The notes under the pieces: generated by a model | The model's database searches: none | Seen by the model: only the letters and a program-made list of their open reading frames with translations | Told to the model about the DNA's origin: nothing | Assembly: GCA_032719365.1 (NCBI GenBank) | Contig: CM064866.1 | Coordinates: 7,421,781-7,485,780, forward strand | Direction: 5' to 3' | Source: Prinsepia uniflora | Lineage: Eukaryota; Streptophyta; Magnoliopsida; Rosales; Rosaceae | DNA length: 64,000 bases | Shown here: positions 1-11,130 of the stretch, piece by piece | Position numbering within the stretch: position 1 is the first letter of the stretch | Layout of the letters: each line of letters starts with the position of its first letter | Made by a program: the position numbers and the translations under genes

Positions 1-399
1 AGTCCACTTATGAAGTGATGATTGGTAATGCGTGTAGATGATGATTTGGATGTGGTTGGTTGTGTTTGAGTGTTGTAATGACGTTGAGATGATTATATGT
101 GAATTATGTGGTGATGTTGGATATGAATTGATTGTGTGTTATTGATATGACGAGTCGTGATGTATGGTGTATGCCAGGACCCGTCCCAATCCCCCCGGGA
201 TTAACGAGGGACGCTCCTGATCTCGGATGACACTGAGTGTCAGACCAGGGAAAATTTGAACCTTTAGTCCGACCGGCTTTCAGAGTACGCCAGGATCCGG
301 AGAAGGTATGTGATGTCTCGGTCTCTGCTACAGTCCGCACCGTATTTGATAGAACCCGTCCCAAATCCCTTGGGATTAGCGTGGGACGTGTCTGCTCCC

Positions 400-420
400 G
401 TCTGACACGAAGTGTCAGAC
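400..420. repeat. Perfect stem-loop near LTR terminus
   Basis: Nine-bp arms GTCTGACAC and GTGTCAGAC enclose the loop GAA. The same hairpin occurs at 42464-42484. Degenerate versions sit at matching places in other copies, for example near 24465. In the full element the arms are separated by about 100 bp of extra sequence. In element orientation it lies near the LTR 3' end (R-U5 side). Confidence 0.7.
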
Positions 421-2455
421 AAGGGATATGTCCGTCCTTTGCCCAACCGGGCTATCAGAGTACACCAGGATCCGAAGGAGGAATGCGATGTCTCGTCTCT
501 GCTACAGCCGCATCCTCGATCAACCTGAAGGACATTCAAAATACAAAAGCTGTGAGTGGACAAAACAAATATTTTGTAAAAACATTTCACAAAAGACCTT
601 TATGCCCTTCATTAAAATCATATGCATGCATTCGAAAACCATTTCTAGGGTTCATGTCCGGTTCCCATAAATCGTCATGAACCATCAAACCATTTGGACC
701 TTAGCCCGAAATCAGTCAAACAACACATGAGACCTCCGCCCAAACCAAAACATGTGGGAACTCATCCCAAAATCATCTCATATGGGTCTCAACCCAACGC
801 CATCTCAGTGAAAACTCATCCACATATACATATATACATATATAACCCATCCTAAGCACTTCCGGAGAAGATGCCAACTCGGGGCACACAGCCCCTAGGG
901 AACACATCCCCGATATAGTCACGATGTCTCTATACATATAAGTATGCATACTACTCAGGGTCTCACTCCGAGTCTTCTCGCAGGAATTCTCCATCTGGGA
1001 GGCTCTGTCTTCGGACCTAGTCTAATCATCTCTCCGAAATTCGGTCTGGTACCACATCATAACGCCCACTCCTGGAACGGGATCCCTATGAGGATACCCA
1101 CTCTGGTCTGTGGATTGTGACTCTCCAGGTCGACGCTGGAGGAGACCAATCAATCATCTCATAAGGAGGGTATATACATACCAGTATACTAAAACCATAA
1201 AAAAGGGACTCATGCCCGATAACACAAATCAACTGGGCCTTCAGCCCCGAACATAGGACACAATAGGGCCTCTTGCCCGATTTCACAATAACTAGGCATC
1301 GAGCCCGAACTCGAATCAACTGGGCATCGAGCCCGATATCTCAGGGTCACTCATGATCTCGATCATAGCGATGCGTGCAACCATCAATCCAGGACCGCTC
1401 TCAATCCTGGTATGTCGCCGTGAACACATCACTGTCGTGACCATCTCGAGACCATGGTGCACACGTCACCGATCGATCCTCTAAACCGTCAACACTCCGA
1501 AGTCGAGCCTCAAGTGGTTTCTCGACAACGAAACGTGTATCGTGACCTCTCCAGAAGGAACGCATCCGAATCTGGAGGCGAGCGTCATGTCGTCCGTCGC
1601 CGTGCACATAGCACCCGTCGCGACCACGACTCAGACCTACGGGTCGTCAATAGGGTCTCATGCCCAAGTCAAAACCAAATGGGTCTCATGCCCGAATTAA
1701 AACCAAGACCAGATGGGTCGTTTTACACAGTATTTAACCTGAAAGGCATTGAAAAAAGAAAAACTTTGAGTGGACGAAAAGCAATAGTGAAATAAAACAC
1801 ATTTCATAAAAATCCTTTATGCCCTTCACTAAAAAGCATGCATGCATAGGAAAACTATTTATCAAACCACATTTGTTTAAACAACCATATTTAGGGTCTC
1901 ATCCCCAAGTTCCGTAAATTCAAGTCACACGGGCCCCTGCCCAAAACCATTTACAGAAATCCATAAAAAGTAAAACATATGTGGGAACTCAGCCCAAATC
2001 CATTTATTATCCATAAAACACAATTCACAAAACCAAGAAATCATGTTCATCAATATCATATAACCAATCATGTCACGGTATCTAGAGCTACGCGCGTGCT
2101 ACCCGGGGTCTCAAATCCCAAGCCTCCCCAAGGTCCACCCAGGTTAATGTCCGTAGATCAATGACCCTCCCTGGGGGTTATAATCCATAGCTTTTCTAAG
2201 AGTAAGGAACTCAACGGGGGAGAATCCACTCAGTTAGTGCTTCGTGACTACTCCGGGGTCCACCCAGGCCAACGACCCTCCCCGGAGGAGACAATCCATA
2301 TATAAAGGATGGTATACGAAAAACCTTTTGAAAACATTCTCAAAACCTTTCAAGGGTTCATGCCCGGTCCCCATAAACCGTCATGCACCATAAAAACCTT
2401 TTAAGAATTCATGCCGGTCCCCATAAACCGTCATGAATCATAAATCCATTTATGG

Positions 2456-2900
2456 GTCCCCGACCCAAAATCACAATTGTAAACCATAACTGGGCCCTAA
2501 GCCCAAATTCACAAACCAACTGGGCCTCGTGCCCGATTTTGTAAACCAAATGGGCCTCATGCCCGATTTCGTAAACCAAATGGGTGTCGTGCCTGATTTC
2601 ATAAACCAAATAGGCCTCGTGCCCACTACGTAAGTCAACTGGGCCTCGAGCCCGATACACAAACTAATTGGGCCTCGAGCCCGATTCTTAAACCAACTGG
2701 GCCTCTGGCTCGATGCCTTGTTAAATCAAATGGAATTCAGGTTCGAGAGTTCGTAAATCAAATGGGTCTCGTGCCCGGTCCATATTTCCAAATCTGAAAT
2801 CGATTCAAGAACCAATTGGGCCTCTAGCCCGAGACGTAACTAAATGGACTTCGAGTCCGATGGTTTCCAAAATAAAATGGGTCTCGAACCTGAGTTTACC
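2456..2900. repeat. LTR minisatellite, about 30-bp units with GGGC/GCCC hairpin
   Basis: About a dozen degenerate units alternate an AAACCAA(A/C)T spacer with a core such as GGGCCTCGTGCCCG, whose ends pair as GGGC/GCCC. Unit length is roughly 29-36 bp. Shorter related arrays appear at about 16690-16880, 18710-18890 and 45480-45715 inside other copies of the LTR family, so this is a family trait. Confidence 0.75.
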
Positions 2901-5170
2901 TAGTAAAATCTAAAACCATTTCTAAAACTATAAGCACGGAAAATTAGTGTAAAATCATAAACCTCAATTTACGTGCAATCACGTAAATCGTCTCGAAATG
3001 CGTGAAACCATGTAAATCACAATCATCCAAATCATCAACATAGAATCATATTCATAAAACATATAAAACATTAATGCATGCATCACAGTTTAGAAATCAA
3101 GGTCCACTCACAGACCATCCTAAGCTGCCGCCTCGATTCGCGTGTAGTAAGTCTCATCGGGCTAATCGCTGTCACCGGGACTCCCAAACCTGTCCAAATT
3201 AATCTAGAGGGTTACTAACTACCTTATTAACCTCTCATTGAAGTCCCGTAATTTTTTCGAATTTTTAATTATTTTTAATATCGATCCTAAACTTTCGAAT
3301 GTCCCAAACATTATCGAGACGGTGTCCGATCGACACGAAACCAGTCTCAAAATGTTCGTTACATCGAATAGATTAAAAGTCATGTTGAAGTCATCCCCAA
3401 AGGATGCTTCACGTGCCCCCACGCGCCGCCCAAAAGGGCTGCGCGTGAGCCCACGCGCCAATCACTATTCATTGTTTTCAACCTTCAACGAACTTGGTTC
3501 GCTGGTTCGAACCGAACCGGACTGGTCTAGACCGGCATGGCCGGTTCACTGTCCAATCTTACCTATTTTCGTTCCATTTTTGTTCATTTTGATTCCTAAA
3601 GGTCGCTAACATAAAACCTACTAGATCTAACCATTAAAAACATGAAAAACGGTTAAGAATCTCACCTTCCCGATTTGATCTTCACGGCCCCAAAGCCAGT
3701 CGCCGTCCTGGGCGTCTGCACCGTCCTCAATCATCACTTCCCATTCAAACCTTTCCCTTAGGTCACCAGAAAGCTAACCCCATTAATAGAATCGACTAAA
3801 ATCCCTTCAAACTCAAACTCGAAAAATTTAAACTTGCTTACCCGTGGTTTCGGGTTTTCCTCCGCCGTGGCCACCGCCGTGGCCCTGCCCTCAGTCCCTT
3901 GCCATCTCTCAGTCTCTCATTATTCCTCACACAACGTATGGATGCCAGTGTGGTGATGGTGGTGTAATATGGTGTGTTTATGTGTCGTGTGTTTTGAAGG
4001 GTGAGGTGCAATGGTGATCGGGTTTGAAGAAGCAAATATGAAGGCTGAAGGATGACACAGAGAAGGGAGATGGACGGCAGAGATGGGGGATTAGATGAGA
4101 TGGATGGTTAGGATGAGAATTGGGTGGGTTAAATGTATAAAATAACACAAGTGGACCAATCACACTTGAGATCCATATTTTGGGGTTAAGGGCCAATGGG
4201 ATGAGTGACACTTGTCACTCATCCATGGGTCCCACCTAAAAAGTCAACTAATCAGATATTGCCTCCTAATCATCGCCTCGTAATGCATGCATAGTGCAAC
4301 CGAACTTCTGTGACCCATAACTTTCTCGTTCGACGTCCGATTTCGGCGCGCTGCCTGTATATGGATTCGTATCGACCCGATCTACGTATCGGTCCTTGGC
4401 CCTCGGTCATCGTACCTCCCATGTCAAAAGTCAATATTTTGCCCATGACTAGGGGCAAAACGGTCATTTTGCGTCGTTCGTCCGATTTCGCTCCACTAAT
4501 CACCGATTAATCTTACTAATCCTTGATTAGTCACTAATCTAATCCCGAAATTTGGGACGGTCGTTATGGTGTATGTGTGGTTATGCCTATTGGTGGGTTG
4601 GTCTCGGACGTCGAGCCTAGCTCCTGGAGACTGACACGACTCGAACGTCAAGCTGAGCTCATTTCTTGAGTCGGGTTCCCACTCGGATGTCGAGGAGGGC
4701 TCATTTCCTGGGTGGTATACCTACCAATAGTTTAGTGGTTGATGATTGATATTATGATGATGATGGGTTCAGTGTATGTGATTGATATGTTGGTCTGGTG
4801 TTGACTATTGTGATGGTTTGCGTGCTGGTTGTCATGTCTACTGATGTTGTTGCATTATGGTTGATTTACACGTTTTTCAAGGTCGTTGGTTGTGTTCTAT
4901 TTTAATTGAGATTTAAACGGGTTTTATATGCATGCATGATTTTGAAAAATGGAGGGTAAACGCTGGTTGTTTTAAAAAATTTTATTTTCGTCCACTAATA
5001 CATTTTTTTGGTTTTGTAACCCTCTAAGGCTGCTGCACAAAAATCGAGGCTCAAGAGGCGGAGGCGTGAACTAGCGAGATTTTTGTATATCCCTTGTCTA
5101 ACAAGGTTTCTGTCAGACGGGAACAGGACCAGTGTGTACTATTCTTGTGTATTCCAGTGAGGTCCTGTCA

Positions 5171-5533
5171 GTTTGCATCAACTGAGATACGACTCAATAT
5201 TTGGCTACTATAAGGACATTTTATGTGAGCACCAACCATCCCAATGAAAAACCTACAACCATTCAGCTAACCCTCTTTGGAAGCACCTAAGCAGACATAT
5301 ACCATTTGGAGTTTAAAATGTCCATCACCTTCCATTTCACCTTTAATTTTCACTGTGCTGCCACTGTTAACTTTAACCAGCTCCTCATAATAGTTATTGA
5401 GCTTCTCATATTGGGACAAATAGGTCCCTTTAAGAATTTGCAAGGTCATCCTTATTACCCTATAACATTGAATCATACCAGGCCTATATCCAATTTCTTG
5501 ATTAAACATATCTTGAAATTCACCAACATCCCA
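5171..5533 (-). pseudogene. MULE transposase, middle part (fragment)
   Basis: Read on the minus strand, 5533-5267 encodes a mudrA-like segment containing KWDVGEFQDMF, ILKGTYLSQYEKL and NSGSTVKI. The last matches the plant MULE pattern of an L-Y-EL-NPGST stretch ahead of the transposase domain. The frame continues toward 5171 with GCRFFIG, resembling the start of the MULE transposase domain (usually GC+PFIGLDG-HLKG), but with a stop at about 5264. The upstream half of the gene lies at 24514-25767, beyond the LTR at 5539-24508. Rejoining at CTTTT restores the reading ...TKKWDVGEF. The DDE region would lie left of the window, beyond the LTR ending at 5170. It is dead by two LTR insertions plus stops. 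Confidence 0.8.
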
Positions 5534-5721
5534 CTTTTTGTAACGCCCCAAAAATTTGACAAAATGAAAAATGACCATTTTGCCCCTAAAATTCAAAAAG
5601 TTAACTTTTTGATCTAGATATTATTAGGACAATCTATAAAGACCTTTATGAAGGTCTCGATCTTCTGAGTACGTCAATAAGCAGTATCCCGAAAATGGAG
5701 TATGGATGAGTAGGTTATGGG

Positions 5722-8296
5722 TGACAGGACCCGCCCCGATCCCCCTAGGACCACCCAGGGACGTGCCCTGCTCCCGTCTGACACCCGACCTCAGAATACC
5801 GAATTTACCCTTAAAGGAATTCAAATAAATAAAGAAAATCCAAATTTAAGTCATAGATAGCACGCCACACAAAATATCCGAATACAAAAAGTGTCAGACA
5901 AGGGATAGTTCCCAAATACAGGTTATTGAGCACGACTCTAGACATTCTACGTGCCAACCTACCCAACAGTAGGGTTCAGGTGCGCAACGTAAACCTATGC
6001 CTCTTCCTCGGGATCCTCCTCCTCTTCCTCTTCAGTAGCACGACCTGGAGGGGTAGTAAACCAACAAAGGTGAGTGGGCCGAAACTCAAGGTTTACAAAA
6101 TGGTTTACCATATCGAAAACATATATATTTTCCCCTCCGTTTTCCGAAAAGCATGCATCAGTATCAAAAGCCACAAAATCATATAATTTTAAGTAGAATA
6201 ATATTAACATAACATAATCTCAGTCACTGCACTATACATCACAACCCTGACATCCCAGATGTTCGATGTCCCAGACGCCCAATAAGGTCACAGTCCCAAG
6301 GCTACACGTGCCACCCGGGGTCTCAATCCCGAGTCCAAATCCCGAACCCGGTCCGAGTATGGCATTCTAGATGCATGACGTCCCAGACATCCAATAGTAG
6401 CAATCCTGCTCCTGAGCCACTCTACGGTCCGGTCCCTCCGTAGAATGACTCCTCGCAGGCAATGCGCCGTGACCACTCCGGGGTACCTACATCCGGAGGA
6501 GACAGTATCCTAGGGTAGATCTATACAATGCAGTACTAAAGATAAATATCGAAATCCATATACATATACATGACTCAAAACCGTGCATAATCAACCAGAC
6601 GGGTCTCATGCCCAAACATCGTAATACGTGCCATAAATCATACTCAGGATAAATAGATACTTTTTCTTGAATCACATATAGATATAATAGAAAGGAAAAC
6701 AGTTATGCATGCCAAGGTTTAGTGAAATCAAAGGCCCACTCACAGTACAATCCCGCTGCAATCCCGAGCGTATAACCCTGTCCAAGTGCTAAAGTACGAT
6801 TCTTGTCATGTCCAAAGCATACGTAAAGGTCACTTTAAGTCCCTACTACACAACCAAGAAACCCTAGACTGAAACCGGCCCGAAAAAGCCTTCCGAACAC
6901 GCTTCCCAAGGCTTCAAACCCTAATTTGACCAACCTAACGATCTCCGATCGACACGAAACCATCGCCATTGAATTCGTATCGTCGAAACCTTGAAATTGG
7001 TACTGGTCCCACACAAAATACTGTTCACACACGCCCCCACGTGCCTGGTCAACTGTGTTACAATACTGCTGACGTCATCACTAACAATGTCAGAGGACAC
7101 GTGTCAGCAGCTCATTGGTCCTTGATCTGACTGTTTTATGACATGATGACGTCATCATGACGTCACTGCTAACGTCATCATGATTACGTCATCGCTACAG
7201 TGCCGGGTCTGAAACCGGGTCATCGTTGACCCACGGTTTGACCCTATCAGTGTTCATCATCCCGACCACCATTTCTGGTGAGGTTTGATCCTATGGACTC
7301 GTCTCTACTTCCTCTACGGTTCTGTGAAATCAAAACTAAACTTTAGGCTCAAGAAGTTACCTGAAAATCGACGGGAAAACCGGCTGAGAACCCAGGTCGT
7401 CTTCTCCGGCGAGTCGTCGAGATTTCGGCCACGAGCTTTGGTTCAAACTGGTCGTCTAGGTCCCTAGGACATGTCTCAGAGATAAACAAAGGACCCTAAC
7501 ATCAAAAACAACGATTCGAAACAGGGAAGGAAATCGCGCCTTCTCGGGTTTCTGGACTTACCGCCGCTGTGTCGCCGCCGTGGGCTGCCTCGTCCACGTC
7601 TGAGTCGTCCTAATGTCCTAGTTAACCTAGACCTAGGTTAGTTCGAGTCCTGGTGAGATGGTTTGGATGGTTGGACAGTGTCTGGTTGTTTTGTTGCTTC
7701 TCGGGTTTGGGGAGTTTCTCAGCCGTGCAGGGCGGCTGTGGGGTGGTGGCCAGTGTCTGGGGGTGGCTGGTGGTTGCCTGGTGCTGCCTGGTGTGTGAGG
7801 TTGGGCTGTGAGGTGCTGGTGTGTTTGTGCAGAGAGGGAGGATGTGCACACGGTTTGAATGGAAATGAAAATGTGAGAAGGATAGTCTGATGGTTTAAAA
7901 ACAAAAGGGAGATGAGATCAAGGGCTGAGATTCAATCTGTGGATTCGTATTGACTCGACCTACGTGTCGCCTGTCTACGGATTCGTATTGACTCGACCTA
8001 CGTAACGGTCCTTGGCCCTCGTCTGTTGGACTTCTTGGGTCAAAAGTCAACATTTGGCCCCTCTTTGACCAAATTACCAAAATACCCCTCGACTTCCGAA
8101 CGCCATAACTTCTTCCTCGAACGTCGGAATCGAACGTGCCACCTGCCTATGAACTCGTGACGTCCTAAACCACGTCACGGTCATGGATCAAAGTCCTAAA
8201 TATTCCCCGGGGCAAAAGTCAACTTTTTCCCCCCCTTAGGGGCAAAATGGTCATTTTACAATAAAACAATGATTACGAAAGTTCGGGTCTTTACCA
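5722..8296 (-). repeat. 3' LTR of the chromovirus
   Basis: It runs from TGACAGGACCCGCC to TTTACCA (the partner LTR ends GTTACA). It is 2575 bp against 2816 bp for the other copy. The main difference is that 249 bp present at 15131-15379 are replaced here by 23 bp (7943-7965) that copy the nearby sequence at 7981-8003. It contains TGACGTCA at 7070-7077, 7147-7154 and 7158-7165, variants at 7170 and 7185, and ACACGTGT at 7097-7104. Confidence 0.9.
7070..7192. promoter_or_regulatory. Cluster of TGACGTCA and ACACGTGT motifs in LTR
   Basis: Three perfect TGACGTCA palindromes, two near copies (TAACGTCA, TTACGTCA) and one ACACGTGT lie within 123 bp. TGACG-type and G-box/ABRE cores are known plant bZIP binding sites. 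Equivalent clusters occur in other family LTRs near 14258-14380, 17360-17530, 42265-42410 and 46290-46510. A role as the element's enhancer is inference. Confidence 0.5.
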
Positions 8297-8308
8297 TCAA
8301 CCCACCTT
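8297..8308 (-). other. Probable polypurine tract of the chromovirus
   Basis: On the minus strand AAGGTGGGTTGA directly precedes the 3' LTR start TGGTAAAGACC. It is short and not purely purine, but it sits where plus-strand priming requires. Confidence 0.5.
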
Positions 8309-8321
8309 ACAAAAATTAAAT

Positions 8322-9752
8322 TTACTCAAATAAAAAGGGGTATTGTTCCCTCATTAGGTCTTCGGGTTCCCACGTTGCTTCCTCGACGTTATGGTTCCTC
8401 CACAGTACTTTCACCAACCGAATCGTCTTGTTTCTCAAAACCTTATTCTTCTGATGCAGTATCTGCACTGGTTTCTCTTCAAAACTCAGATCAGTCATCA
8501 GTTCCAATGGTTGTTCCGGCAAGGCATGTGAATCGTCTCGTAGGTACTTCCGTAACATGGACACATAGAAAACGTCGTGCACTCTGGCAAGTTCTGGAGG
8601 TAATACCAACCGGTATGCCACGGGTCCAATCATTTCTGTGATCTCGAATGGTCCAAAATAACGTGGACTTAACTTCCCACGTCGGCCAAAACGGACAATT
8701 CTTTTCCATGGAGATAATTTGAGGAACACAAAATCTCCAACCTCAAATTCCAAGTCTCGAATTCGTCGATCAGCATAGCTCTTTTGGCAATCTTGCGCTG
8801 CCTTTAATCTTTCTTTGATGATTCGGACTGTTTCCTGAGTCATGTCCAGCAAATCCGGCCCTATTGCTGCTCGCTCTCCTACCTCCATCCAGCAGATAGG
8901 TGTCCTGCACTGCCGACCATATAGTGCCTCGTAGGGCGCCATTCCGATACTTGCCTGATAACTGTTGTTGTATGCGAATTCCATCAAAGGCAAATGAGTA
9001 TCCCACGAGTCCTGAAACTGCAGTACACAAGACATCATCATGTCCTCCAGAGTCTGAATAGTCCTCTCTAACTGTCCATCGGTCTGAGGATGGAACGCTG
9101 TACTGAAATGTAAGTTTGTACCCAAGGCGTTCTGCAAACTCCGCCAGAACCTGGAAGTGAAGCGCGGATCTCGATCAGACACTATCGACTCCGGCGTACC
9201 ATGAAGTCGAATGATCTCTTTCAAAAACAGCTGAGCCAGTCGGTTTGGCTTAAATGTCTCTTGTTCCGGCAAGAAATGAGCTGATTTGGTCAATCGGTCG
9301 ACAATCACCCAAACTCCATCGAATCCTCTCTGAGTCCTTGGCAACTTAAAGACAAAATCCATGGTAATGTGATCCCACTTCCACTCGGGAATCAGAAGTG
9401 GTTGCATAGCTCCATATGGTCTATGCCGCTCTGCCTTGACCTGCTGACAGGTTAAAGATCTTCTCACAAACTCTACAATATCCTTCTTCATTCCTGCCCA
9501 CCAATAGTGATTCCGGAGGGTACGGTACATCTTTGTACCTCCCGGACGCATGGCATAAGCCGAACTGTGGGCTTCCTCAAGAATTTCTGCTCGTAACTTT
9601 GCTGCTGCAGGAACGTACAAACGGCCTAATTTCACCAGAGCTCCATCTCTTCGGATAGTAATGTCCTGCCTTTCATCCGCTTCGACCTCGATCCTGTAGA
9701 TACAAAGTGTCGGATCCTGTAATTGTGCCTCGATAATCCGATCGACTAGCAC
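8322..9752 (-). pseudogene. pol: Chromovirus integrase plus chromodomain (476-codon open segment)
   Basis: This is the longest open part of the broken pol gene. Early residues form the integrase zinc-binding region (EAHSSAYAM...SLTCQQVK), in which two of the four expected HHCC ligands seem to be replaced: the second His by Arg and the first Cys by Ser, judged against my memory of Tekay consensus. The DDE core follows (TMDFVFKLP, SDRDPRF, QTDGQLERT). Residues about 425-476 are a chromodomain (PVQIL, LVKVLWRNH, EEATWEPEDL). In this lineage it is thought to bind marked heterochromatin and guide integration. A stop and a frame change just upstream (9753-9785) separate it from RNase H. Confidence 0.85.
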
Positions 9753-10176
9753 AGGTCGTACGTGAAACTGGCCAACGAAGCTCCTTACTCACCCATCTCC
9801 AGCATAACTCCAACTCTACGGAGTTCCACTAGCAAAGGAAGGTACACCAGCCTCAGGTGAGCAATCGATCCTGCTGACTTCCTGCTAAGTGCGTCTGCCA
9901 CGACGTTCGCCTTTCGTGGATGATATTCAATCGTACAATCATAGTCCTTAATCAGTTCCAACCACCGTCGCTGCCTCACGTTCATCTCATTCTGAGTGAA
10001 CAAATGCTTTAGACTCTGATGATCGGTGAAGATCCTGCAAGTCACCCCGTACAGATAATGTCTCCAGATTTTTAAAGCGTGAACCATTGCCGCCAACTCC
10101 AGATCGTGCGTAGGGTAGTTTAGTTCATGTGTCTTTAGTTGTCATGATGCATAAGCGATAACTCTGCCATTCTGCA
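9753..10176 (-). pseudogene. pol: Chromovirus RNase H segment, interrupted
   Basis: The stretch 10096-9785 reads LELAAMVHALKIWRHYLYG and FTDHQSLKHLF, the usual gypsy RNase H with the catalytic TDH region, followed by a linker with DALSRK. Upstream, ...RVIAYAS is followed by TGA in place of the usual Arg. Downstream, a TAA interrupts the linker to integrase. Confidence 0.8.
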
Positions 10177-11110
10177 TCAGTACACACCCCAAACCTTGTA
10201 AGGATGCGTCACTGTAGACTTCGAACTCTCCACTGTTATCAGGTAAGGCAAGAACAGGTACGGTGTTAACCGACGCTTTAATTCTTGATAACTCTGCTCA
10301 CACCGTTCGTCCCAAACAAACTTTACTCCTTTCCTGGTCAAACGAGTCAATGGTGCAGCGATACTAGAGAAGCCCTCGACAAATCTCTGGTAGTATCCTG
10401 CCAAACCAACGAAACTCCGTACCTCAGTCACGGTCGTCGGTCTAGCCCAATTTTTCACAGCTTCGGTCTTCTGGGGATCCACACTAATCTCGTCTGCTGA
10501 CACCACATGTCCCAGAAAACCAATGCTGGTTAGCCAAAACTGGCACTTACTCAGCTTGGCGTATAACTGGTTCTGCCTCAGCTTCCCTAACACCAATCGT
10601 ACGTGTTTCTCATGAGCTCGAGCACTCCTCGAGTACACTAGGATATCATCAATGAACACAATCACGAATTTATCCAAATAAGATCGAAAGACCCTATTCA
10701 TCAGATCCATGAACGCTGCTGGAGCATTCGTCAAGCCGAAAGGCATCACAAGGAACTCATAATGCCCGTATCTAGTCCGAAACGCTGTCTTCGGGACATC
10801 CTCCTCAGCAATCTTCAACTGATGATAACCGGATCGTAAATCAATCTTCAAGAAGTACTGTGCTCCTCACAGTTGATCGAATAGATCATCAATCCTGGGT
10901 AAGGGGTACTGGTTCCTTACCGTGACCTTGTTGAGCTATCGATAGTCCACACACAAATGGAGGCTCCCTTCCTTCTTCTTCACAAATAACACCGGTGCTC
11001 CCCACGGTGATGTACTTGGTCGAATGAACCCCAAATCCACCAACTCCTGCAATTGGGTTTTCAGCTCCAGCAACTCAGCTGGTGCCATCCGATATGGTGC
11101 CTGTGATATA
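10177..11110 (-). pseudogene. pol: Chromovirus reverse transcriptase, interrupted
   Basis: 10851-10177 encodes IDLRSGYHQLKI, MPFGLTNAPAAFMDLMN and the catalytic FIDDILVYS, then the connection FLGHVVS and YYQRFVEGFS. The preceding part (DYR*LNKVTVRNQYPLPRIDDLF*QL*-like reading, to about 10935) carries in-frame stops, including TGA for an expected Arg codon. The segment ends in a frameshift before RNase H. The active-site aspartates survive but the gene is dead. Confidence 0.85.
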
Positions 11111-11130
11111 GGTCGTGTGCCGGGAAGTAG

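Larger units (their letters stand above)
172..4568 (-). mobile_element. Solo LTR (Tekay-like), internally duplicated, TSD GTGTA
   Basis: The left end reads TGCCAGGACCCGTCCC and the right end GGACGGTCGTTATG, a mutated form of the family end GTCGTTACA. GTGTA flanks both sides. At 4397 bp it is longer than its relatives (about 2.6-2.9 kb). A second LTR-like terminus starts at 347, and blocks near 550-780 and 1750-2000 repeat one another, so it holds a duplication or an older nested copy. It includes a GGGC...GCCC minisatellite (about 2456-2900). The short ORFs in it are not genes. Confidence 0.75.
1..5170 (+). mobile_element. Tekay-like LTR, right part (start outside window), split by a nested LTR
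   Basis: In plus orientation the family LTR starts TGTAAC and ends CCTGTCA. Here only the end is present: CCTGTCA closes at 5170, and the body is bases 1-171 plus 4569-5170. The middle is interrupted by the LTR at 172-4568, which is flanked by the duplication GTGTA (167-171 and 4569-4573). The bases after 5170 (GTTTG) should be the right copy of the target duplication; its partner is upstream of the window. It inserted into the MULE transposase gene, whose coding sequence resumes at 5171. No protein is encoded. Confidence 0.75.

Noticed and set aside
2456..2900. CRISPR-like array of short repeats and spacers
   Set aside because: Units are degenerate, the spacers are repeats themselves, and the context is a plant LTR.
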